Assembly: GCA_041744735.1 (NCBI GenBank)
Contig: JBGTKH010000153.1
Span: 1 to 11,430, forward strand
Source of the DNA: JBGTKH01 sp041744735
GTDB lineage: Bacteria; Planctomycetota; Planctomycetia; Pirellulales; Pirellulaceae
Length of the DNA stretch: 11,430 nucleotides
Direction of reading: 5' to 3'
The first letter of the stretch is position 1, and every line of letters starts with the position of its first letter. Positions 6,291 through 11,430 of this stretch are shown here, piece after piece. The notes under the pieces were generated by a model that was not told the origin of the DNA, ran no database searches, and worked only from the letters and a program-made list of their open reading frames with translations. Position numbers and translations under genes: made by a program.

Positions 6291-7256
6291 ATGCGTGTAC
6301 TTTCCGGAATCCAGCCGACGGGGCGTTTTCATTGGGGCAACTACTTCGGAGCGATTCGGCAGTACATCGATCTGCAGTATGAGGACGAATCGTATTACTT
6401 CATCGCCAACCTGCACGCGCTGACCACCGTGCGCGATCGCCAGCGGCTGCGCGAGCACACGCTCGACGCGGCGATGGACCTGTTGGCGCTCGGCTTGGAT
6501 CCGAATCATGCCACGCTGTTCGTGCAATCCGATGTGCCTGAGGTGTCTGAATTATGTTGGCTACTGATGACGGGCGCGCCGTTGGGGTTGCTCGAACGCT
6601 GCCACGCTTACAAAGAGAAGAAGTCCAAAGGGATCACTGCCGACGCCGGGCTGTTCACGTATCCGGTGCTCATGGCCGCCGACATTTTGGCTTATGACTC
6701 CGACATCGTACCGGTCGGTCAGGATCAGGTGCAGCACATCGAGGTGGCGCGCGATCTGGCCGGCAGCTTCAACCACGAGTTCGGCGAAACGTTCGTCTTG
6801 CCCAAAGCCAAGGTGCTGGAGGCGTCGGCCAAAGTTCCCGGCACGGACGGCGAGAAGATGTCGAAGAGCTACAACAACACGATCGAGATCTTCGAGCCGC
6901 CCAAGTCGATGCGCAAACAAATCATGCGGATCGTCACCGACTCGCGGCCGATGGAAGAACCGAAGGACCCGGAGACCGATCATCTGTATCAACTCTACTG
7001 GCTGTTCGCCGACGACACCCAGCGTGCCGAAATGGCCGCCCTCTATCGCCGCGGCGGTTTCGGCTACGGCGAGATTAAACAGGCCCTGGCCGACGCCGCC
7101 GAATCCTACTTCGCCGAAGCCCGCGCCAAGCGAGAGGACCTGGCCGCTCACCCCAAGCAAGTCGACGAAATCCTAGCCGACGGCGCCAGCCGCGCGCGAA
7201 AAAAAGCCGCCGAAGTCCTGCTCCGCGCCCAACAGACCTGCGGGGTCAAGGCATAG
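6291..7256 (+). CDS. trpS: Tryptophanyl-tRNA synthetase
   Basis: Class I aminoacyl-tRNA synthetase charging tRNA-Trp. Seen in 321 aa: GIQPTGRFHWGNYFGA (6-21) with the HIGH-type signature HWGN (14-17), a tryptophan/ATP-binding region from PVLMAADILAYDSDIVPVGQDQ (125-146) into HIEVARDL, and KMSKS (189-193) in GEKMSKSYNN. Length fits the bacterial family (about 325-350 aa). The ATG at 6291 is immediately followed by the conserved MRVLSGIQPTG start, so it is secure although no Shine-Dalgarno is visible. It lies 44 nt after the AATGACGAA element and in the same direction as pyrD, but the repeat may separate their transcripts. The 3' flank has no obvious terminator. Confidence 0.97.
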   Translation: MRVLSGIQPTGRFHWGNYFGAIRQYIDLQYEDESYYFIANLHALTTVRDRQRLREHTLDAAMDLLALGLDPNHATLFVQSDVPEVSELCWLLMTGAPLGLLERCHAYKEKKSKGITADAGLFTYPVLMAADILAYDSDIVPVGQDQVQHIEVARDLAGSFNHEFGETFVLPKAKVLEASAKVPGTDGEKMSKSYNNTIEIFEPPKSMRKQIMRIVTDSRPMEEPKDPETDHLYQLYWLFADDTQRAEMAALYRRGGFGYGEIKQALADAAESYFAEARAKREDLAAHPKQVDEILADGASRARKKAAEVLLRAQQTCGVKA

Positions 7257-7410
7257 CCCGAATTCTTCCTCGCTCTCACGCTGATTCATATTCGAAATGG
7301 GAAGAAAGTCGTGGGACCGTCTCTCCCATCCGCGTTTCGTAACAAGGCAGATTGACAGCCTGACGGGGATAGTGTACGCATGTATAAGCATCTTTGCGAT
7401 TGCCATCGAG
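7257..7410. other. Intergenic region after trpS; orphan TTGACA box
   Basis: No gene is supported here. It contains a weak 5-bp hairpin TGGGA/TCCCA (7312-7328) and a perfect TTGACA at 7352-7357 whose 17-nt partner (TACGCA, 7375-7380) is a poor -10. This may be a second, weaker promoter for the restriction-modification genes. Confidence 0.35.
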
Positions 7411-7438
7411 TTGACCTTACATTTCCTTGTGGTACGAT
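7411..7438 (+). promoter_or_regulatory. Sigma70-like promoter for the restriction-modification genes
   Basis: TTGACC (7411-7416, 5 of 6), a 16-nt spacer, and TACGAT (7433-7438, 4 of 6). It predicts transcription from about 7445, which would exclude the ATG at 7380 as the methyltransferase start and favour 7467, 7491 or 7506. Confidence 0.45.
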
Positions 7439-7490
7439 CTCGCAGGCCCTCCGGCGGTGTCGGTTCATGTGTGGCCATTCCCAGATTCAG

Positions 7491-9119
7491 ATGACGCTTG
7501 CCGATATGAACGGATTGTTCGTCGAACCAGAACGCGCTGAACTAAGCACCGAGACAGCGATCGTTTCTGCCGCCGTGTCGTTGGGTGCCGACACGGTTGC
7601 GGGCTGGTCACGCGCCGAATCCAAGTTGGCGAAAGCTGCATCGCCAGTTCCCAAAAGACTCTTGGAGGATCTTCGGCAACACATCCATGCGGGAGAGGAC
7701 CCATTGGGCGAAGCCTTCTGTCGCATTCGGCGGCCGTCCCAGCGACGCCAGCAAGGCGCAACATTCACGCCGCAGAAAATTGTGGACGCGATGGTCAATT
7801 GGTCGGCCGAATTCGACCATGCCAGTCGTGTTGTCGATCCAGGAGTTGGTTCCGGGCGTTATCTAGTGTCGGCCGGTCGGCGATTTCCGCGAGCCGAGTT
7901 GATTGGTGTCGAGATCGACCCGCTGCCAGCTATTCTCGCGCGGGCCAATCTTGCGGTCGCCGGCCTCGCGCGTCGGTCGCAAATAATCCTCAATGATTAC
8001 CGTAGCGTCGTCTTGCAAAATTCCAAAAAGACGTTGTTCCTCGGCAACCCGCCGTACGTTCGCCACCACCTGCTCGACACCGGTTGGAAGAAGTGGCTGA
8101 TCGACGAAGCAGCAAAGCTAGGGCACTCTGCCAGTCAACTTGCGGGCCTACACGTTCACTTCTTTTTGGCCACGGTGGCGAGAGCTCAAAAAGGAGACTT
8201 TGGGGCGTTCATTACGGCCGCTGAATGGCTAGATGTTAACTATGGCAGTCTCGTGCGCGACCTGTTCTTAGCCGAGCTAGGAGGACGACGGATCGTCGTC
8301 ATTGAGCCGTCCGCGATGCCTTTTCCTGACGCCGCGACAACGGCCGCCATTACTTTCTTCCAGATTGGAGCCCAGCCGAAGTCGATCAAACTGAAACGCG
8401 TCGAAAGTTTGGACGAACTAGAGAAATCCAACGGCAACCGAACCGTTCGACGCGAACGTCTTGCCGCGGAAAGACGCTGGTCGCACCTGACGCGCATTGG
8501 CCGCAAGGGGCCTGAAGGTTTCGTTGAACTTGGTGAGCTCTGTCGCGTGCATCGTGGGCAGGTAACCGGATTCAATAAAGTTTGGATCGCGGGGCCGCAT
8601 AGTGCGGCATTGCCGGAGAACGTACTCTTCCCCAGCGTGACAAAAGCCCGCGAGCTAATTCGAGCCGGCCCCATTTTGTCGGACGCGTCGGTGCTACGCC
8701 GCGTGATCGACCTGCCCCTCGACCTGGACGAATTCGATGCTCGTGAACGCAATGCTGTGGACCGGTTCTTGGCAGAAGCCAAGTCGCTAGGGGCTCACCT
8801 TGGTTACGTTGCCACAAATCGCAAGGCTTGGTGGTCAGTCGGGCTGCGCGATCCCGCACCGATTCTTGCGACCTACATGGCTCGTCGCCCGCCGGCGTTC
8901 GTTCGAAACAAGGCGCAGGCAAGGCATATCAACATCGCGCACGGTATTTACCCGCGCGAACCACTGAGCGCAATCACCTTGACAAGCTTGGTCGAGTTTC
9001 TTTCTCGGTCTGTTTGTGTGACAGAGGGCCGAACGTACGCTGGGGGGTTAACCAAATTCGAACCGCGAGAAATGGAACGGTTGTTGGTGCCGAGCTTGGA
9101 ACTCCTGACCAAGGCGTAA
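7491..9119 (+). CDS. Type II N6-adenine DNA methyltransferase (gamma class), XamI/SalI-type
   Basis: Modification enzyme of the restriction-modification pair: methylates adenine in the recognition site to protect host DNA. Numbered from the ATG at 7491 (542 aa): GATFTP (89-94, motif X), DPGVGSGR (116-123, motif I, SAM binding), GVEID (139-143, motif II acidic), a likely motif III Asp in LNDY, and LFLGNPPYVRHH (182-193) with the catalytic NPPY (186-189). The order X-I-IV with a long C-terminal half, presumably the target-recognition domain, marks a gamma-class N6A enzyme. The frame extends upstream to an ATG at 7380, but those residues lie over a promoter and look non-conserved; 7467 and 7506 are other possible starts. 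No good ribosome site marks any of them. The endonuclease gene starts 7 nt after the stop. Confidence 0.87.
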   Translation: MTLADMNGLFVEPERAELSTETAIVSAAVSLGADTVAGWSRAESKLAKAASPVPKRLLEDLRQHIHAGEDPLGEAFCRIRRPSQRRQQGATFTPQKIVDAMVNWSAEFDHASRVVDPGVGSGRYLVSAGRRFPRAELIGVEIDPLPAILARANLAVAGLARRSQIILNDYRSVVLQNSKKTLFLGNPPYVRHHLLDTGWKKWLIDEAAKLGHSASQLAGLHVHFFLATVARAQKGDFGAFITAAEWLDVNYGSLVRDLFLAELGGRRIVVIEPSAMPFPDAATTAAITFFQIGAQPKSIKLKRVESLDELEKSNGNRTVRRERLAAERRWSHLTRIGRKGPEGFVELGELCRVHRGQVTGFNKVWIAGPHSAALPENVLFPSVTKARELIRAGPILSDASVLRRVIDLPLDLDEFDARERNAVDRFLAEAKSLGAHLGYVATNRKAWWSVGLRDPAPILATYMARRPPAFVRNKAQARHINIAHGIYPREPLSAITLTSLVEFLSRSVCVTEGRTYAGGLTKFEPREMERLLVPSLELLTKA

Positions 9120-9126
9120 ATCTGAA

Positions 9127-10059
9127 ATGATCGATCCACCGCGATGGACAGCCGATGAGTTTAAGCGAGATATCGCCGAGGCAACGGAGCTCTTCCGCAG
9201 AGAGCGTCTCGAGGAACCGTTAGAAGACTATCTGGAGGCCTTCGACCTGTATCAGGGCAATGTCGAAGACTTGTTCGAGGCGACAGTTGATCTGACTACG
9301 CTCGATAAGTCGGCATTGGAAATCTTGACGAACGCCGATTTACTGAACGCCTTTCGCTATCTCGCAGGTCCGCCTATTTCTCAAGATGACCTGAAGACTG
9401 TCGCCGAAGCGGACTCTCTCGTCGCAAAACGTCTTCGACAAGACACGGACGCCGTGCAGAGCATCATCCAGGTAATTCGCGTCGGGTTGGATCGACGCCG
9501 GTTCCCGTGGGTGGGCGAAGGTCGCGAACCCAACGAAGCCGAGAAAAACGCCGCGATTCTTGCGTCCGCTGCGCTCATGGCCACGCAGCGGGTCGGTACG
9601 AAACGGCGAAGTCTTGGAAAAAAGGTTTTAGAAGGACTTACAGAAGGTGCGTTGACGGGTGTTGGATTCATTAAGGTGCCGAGCCGTAGAGTTCAAACGC
9701 TCGCCGACGCGCCGGAAGCTGGTCATTTCTGCGGTGAGAGTTACCTCGGCAATAGAAAGGCCGATTTCATCGTTCGATTATGGGACCAACGGGTTATGCC
9801 CATCGAGTGTAAAGCTTCGAACTCCGCGACAAACTCTGTCAAACGGCTCAACAACGACGCAGCGGCAAAAGCCGAAGCATGGCGAACGGATTTCGGCGTG
9901 CGACAAGTTGTGCCTACCGCCGTTCTCAGTGGCGTGTACAAATCACACAACTTGGAAGACGCTCAGAGCCGAGGCCTGACACTTTTCTGGGGCCACAACC
10001 TCAAGGCGCTGACTGATTGGATCGAGGACACTCGCATCTTTGATCGGCATCCGCAATGA
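9127..10059 (+). CDS. XamI-family Type II restriction endonuclease
   Basis: 310-aa endonuclease, the cutting partner of the methyltransferase. I recognise the XamI family from FCGESYLGNRKADFIVRL (201-218), MPIECKASNS (224-233), TNSVKRLNNDAAAKAEAW and the C-terminal TLFWGHNLKALTDWI. The PD-(D/E)XK active site is visible as Asp213, then Glu227-Cys-Lys229; Glu204 may also take part. XamI is an isoschizomer of SalI, so the predicted target is GTCGAC; that is a family inference. The start ATG lies 7 nt after the methyltransferase stop, so the two are co-transcribed with modification first, which protects the host while the system establishes. A weak AAGG (9111-9114) is the only ribosome-site candidate. 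The gene appears intact. Confidence 0.88.
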   Translation: MIDPPRWTADEFKRDIAEATELFRRERLEEPLEDYLEAFDLYQGNVEDLFEATVDLTTLDKSALEILTNADLLNAFRYLAGPPISQDDLKTVAEADSLVAKRLRQDTDAVQSIIQVIRVGLDRRRFPWVGEGREPNEAEKNAAILASAALMATQRVGTKRRSLGKKVLEGLTEGALTGVGFIKVPSRRVQTLADAPEAGHFCGESYLGNRKADFIVRLWDQRVMPIECKASNSATNSVKRLNNDAAAKAEAWRTDFGVRQVVPTAVLSGVYKSHNLEDAQSRGLTLFWGHNLKALTDWIEDTRIFDRHPQ

Positions 10060-10127
10060 ATTTGGGTCGTGCGGTCACGGTTGGGCGATGTCGTACAAGC
10101 AGTTCATCACGCCTCAGGGAATCGGCT

Positions 10128-10865
10128 TCAGTTGCCTTCGGCGATCTCCTTCATGCTCACCAGCTTCAAGCGTCCGAAGGGATTGTACATCGGACTTCCG
10201 GCGTCGAAATCTTCGCCCGTGGTCGCCACAACTTGAAAGCGCGGAGCGACTTCGTCGGCTAGCACGTGGCCGTGGCCGATGGGTTTGTCGCTGGCGGACA
10301 TGTAGCGGATGACGTTGATGATCAAGTCTTCGTCGGCGTCGGCGTCGGCGCGTCGCATCATGATGTCCGGCAAACCCAACACGTGCATGCCCATCGTCCA
10401 CACTTCCTGCCGCCCGCGCACGATGCCGACGAAGGCAAAACTCACGGCGTCCGATCCGCCGTCTTCGGTCATCTCGATCCAATGGCCGCCGCCATGAGCC
10501 AGTGCGCTGTTGTCGATAAACACGCCCGCCCCGCCCGCCCGCACGATCGCTGCACCGGCTTGCATCATCGTCAACGCCGCCTGCATCGAGCCGCCCGGAC
10601 CGGTCAAGCCGACGTTCACGGTATAGCCGTTAACGATCTCCATTTCATCGTCGGTCGCCGGTTGCCGGCACGACGATCGGAAGATCTCCGCAAACTGATC
10701 GTCCGGCGGCATCGGGATAAACTCGATTTCCTTGCCGTCAGGGAAGATCAAAGCCTCCGGTGTCAGGCGAAAACCCGCCGGCAGCCGCTCGATCAGTTCC
10801 CCGGGATGAGCCCAATTGCCGGGAATACGCAGCGTCGTTTTCACAATAGCTTCGGTTTCATTCAC
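10128..10865 (-). CDS. DUF4261 domain-containing protein
   Basis: 245-aa protein of unknown function. The C-terminal part (about 155-236: WTMGMHVLGLPDIMM, then an acidic ADADADEDL stretch, NVIRYMSASDKPIGHGHVL and NPFGRLKLV) matches the DUF4261 pattern; the middle (GGSMQAALTMMQAGAAIVRAGGAGVFIDNS, 91-120) is the alpha/beta portion often found with it. No membrane segment or signal peptide is seen. The GTG at 10865 is chosen because GAGGG lies about 7 nt upstream and because the longer frame, up to 11132, runs antisense through a VapC remnant and has no family resemblance. It converges on the restriction gene with a 68-nt gap and no clear terminator. Related proteins turn up next to toxin and polymorphic-toxin immunity genes, but no function can be claimed here. 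Confidence 0.78.
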   Translation of the reverse strand: MNETEAIVKTTLRIPGNWAHPGELIERLPAGFRLTPEALIFPDGKEIEFIPMPPDDQFAEIFRSSCRQPATDDEMEIVNGYTVNVGLTGPGGSMQAALTMMQAGAAIVRAGGAGVFIDNSALAHGGGHWIEMTEDGGSDAVSFAFVGIVRGRQEVWTMGMHVLGLPDIMMRRADADADEDLIINVIRYMSASDKPIGHGHVLADEVAPRFQVVATTGEDFDAGSPMYNPFGRLKLVSMKEIAEGN

Positions 10866-10939
10866 AGTTCGGCCCTCTGCGCATCGTATTGGTTCCGCTC
10901 GGTCGTCAGTATCGCCCGCGGAATTGCATTGTGGAAGTA

Positions 10940-11107
10940 GGCGTTTTCGTGATCCGCCAAAAACCGCAGTTGGTTCTACAATGCTTTCAACAACACCAGC
11001 CCGATGATCTCGGCATATCCACGGTGACGTTCGCCGAACTCCGCTACGGTGCGGATAAAAGCTGTGACCCCGCGAAGAACCATAGCGTTGCCGCTTCCGC
11101 ATTCTAA
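10940..11107 (+). pseudogene. VapC (PIN-domain toxin) remnant
   Basis: The frame reads GVFVIRQKPQLVLQCFQQH, then QPDDLGISTVTFAELRYGAD, then KSCDPAKNHSVAASAF and a stop. This closely fits residues of about 10-65 of VapC toxins (family pattern: LDTN...IRxKP...F...ISxITxAELxYGAxKS...N). The catalytic Glu in FAELRYG remains, but the N-terminal LDTN Asp is replaced by unrelated sequence and everything after about residue 65, including the later catalytic Asp residues, is lost. No VapB antitoxin frame precedes it; the space is taken by the convergent DUF4261 gene. It is therefore a dead fragment, not a working ribonuclease toxin. Confidence 0.75.
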
Positions 11108-11257
11108 GGGCCACGAAACTCTTGCCCGCCAATGGGGGAACGAAGATAATGCGCAGTCAGCCGATTGTCGCCGCGAAATGAAAGACCTCCCGGCACCGAG
11201 GCGAACAGGATCGGCTGGAGTTTGACTCGTCGCGCAAGCCGCGAGAATGAGAAACAC
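11108..11257. other. Non-coding gap between the VapC remnant and the right-edge frame
   Basis: I see no gene or clear regulatory site. The minus-strand frame across this stretch is antisense to the VapC remnant and has no family resemblance. Confidence 0.35.
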
Positions 11258-11430
11258 GTGTCAACGGGCAAACCATCTCACTACTTCGTCCACACCCTGC
11301 TGCGTGCCCGCGACTGGCAGCACCGTCCGCAGTTTGATCAAGTTTGCGACTGGTGGCGCGGCAGTGGCGTAGGCTTCCAGCCTGCGAACCATGATGATCG
11401 CAAGCTGGAAGCTTACGCCACGCGCGGCCG
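11258..11430 (+). pseudogene. Putative N-terminal fragment of a STAND-type NTPase gene, running into a palindromic repeat at the right edge
   Basis: From a GTG at 11258 the frame stays open to the end of the window and reads STGKPSHYFVHTLLRARDW, then QHRPQFDQVCDWWRGSG. The FDxVCxWWRxGG pattern resembles the stretch before the P-loop (GVCALxGxGGxGKT) in large planctomycete STAND/NB-ARC-like NTPases as I remember them; this is recall, not a search. After GSG the expected P-loop does not follow: the frame enters the 24-nt palindromic repeat (GFQPANHDDRKLEAYATRG), which is the translation of repeat DNA. So the gene is likely interrupted by the repeat, or is only a fragment. No convincing ribosome site precedes the GTG. 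The rest lies outside the window. Confidence 0.4.
11364..11421. repeat. Palindromic planctomycete-type repeat (GTGGCGTAGGCTTCCAG family)
   Basis: Left arm 11364-11387 begins GTGGCGTAGGCTTCCAGCC; right arm 11398-11421 is its reverse complement at 22 of 24 positions, with a 10-nt loop (ACCATGATGA). Both mismatches would be G-U pairs in one of the two transcripts. The motif is familiar from planctomycete genomes, where many copies occur and give rise to spurious proteins containing VGFQPA or QAGSLRH. Confidence 0.85.

Noticed and set aside
5919..6527. 202-aa minus-strand frame over the pyrD-trpS junction
   Set aside because: It reads antisense through pyrD, the AATGACGAA repeat and trpS; its VILSLF-like segments are translated repeat DNA.
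6561..7160. 199-aa minus-strand frame inside trpS
   Set aside because: Complement of a secure trpS reading frame; Gly/Val/Asp-rich shadow.
10266..10940. 224-aa plus-strand frame opposite the DUF4261 gene
   Set aside because: Antisense shadow with His/Arg-rich composition and no domain; the minus frame has a ribosome site and DUF4261 resemblance.
10976..11257. 93-aa minus-strand frame beginning MFLILAACATSQTP, which looks like a lipoprotein signal
   Set aside because: It is antisense to the VapC remnant along most of its length and lacks a ribosome site; the signal-like start is most likely chance.

Overview
The window looks like a piece of a Planctomycetota chromosome, probably Pirellulales-like; this is inference. 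It rests on the palindromic 'GTGGCGTAGGCTTCCAG' repeat at the right end (a repeat I associate with planctomycete genomes), an HU protein with a Pro/Ala-rich tail, a small lipoprotein of a type I associate with planctomycetes, and moderately high GC with several GTG starts.

Left region (1-3192, minus strand). This is a compact three-gene operon read leftward from an extended -10 promoter near 3184-3192: a stand-alone C39-like cysteine peptidase, then a RimK-type ATP-grasp ligase with the RLAN N-terminal domain, then a GCS2-type carboxylate-amine ligase that runs off the left edge. The genes overlap by 23 nt and 4 nt (ATGA). Two different amide-bond-forming ligases tied to a peptidase fit a pathway that makes and trims a small peptide-like metabolite whose product is unknown. 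This is the strongest candidate for an undescribed system here.

Middle region (3497-7256, plus strand). Ordinary cellular genes: a YkgJ-type cysteine-cluster protein, an HU/IHF-family protein behind a recognisable sigma70-like promoter, a 72-aa lipoprotein behind a hairpin-rich leader, class 1B dihydroorotate dehydrogenase (pyrD) with a strong hairpin just upstream, and tryptophanyl-tRNA synthetase (trpS). Between pyrD and trpS is a symmetric element with three AATGACGAA copies followed by three inverted copies; its edge supplies the last codons and stop of pyrD.

Right region (7257-11430). This is accessory DNA. A two-gene Type II restriction-modification system (gamma-class N6-adenine methyltransferase plus XamI-like endonuclease, predicted target GTCGAC) is followed by a convergent DUF4261 gene, a decayed VapC (PIN toxin) fragment without an antitoxin, and, at the edge, what looks like the N-terminus of a STAND-type NTPase gene running into a palindromic repeat. 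The mix of defence genes, toxin remnant and repeats suggests a turnover-prone island beside the housekeeping block.
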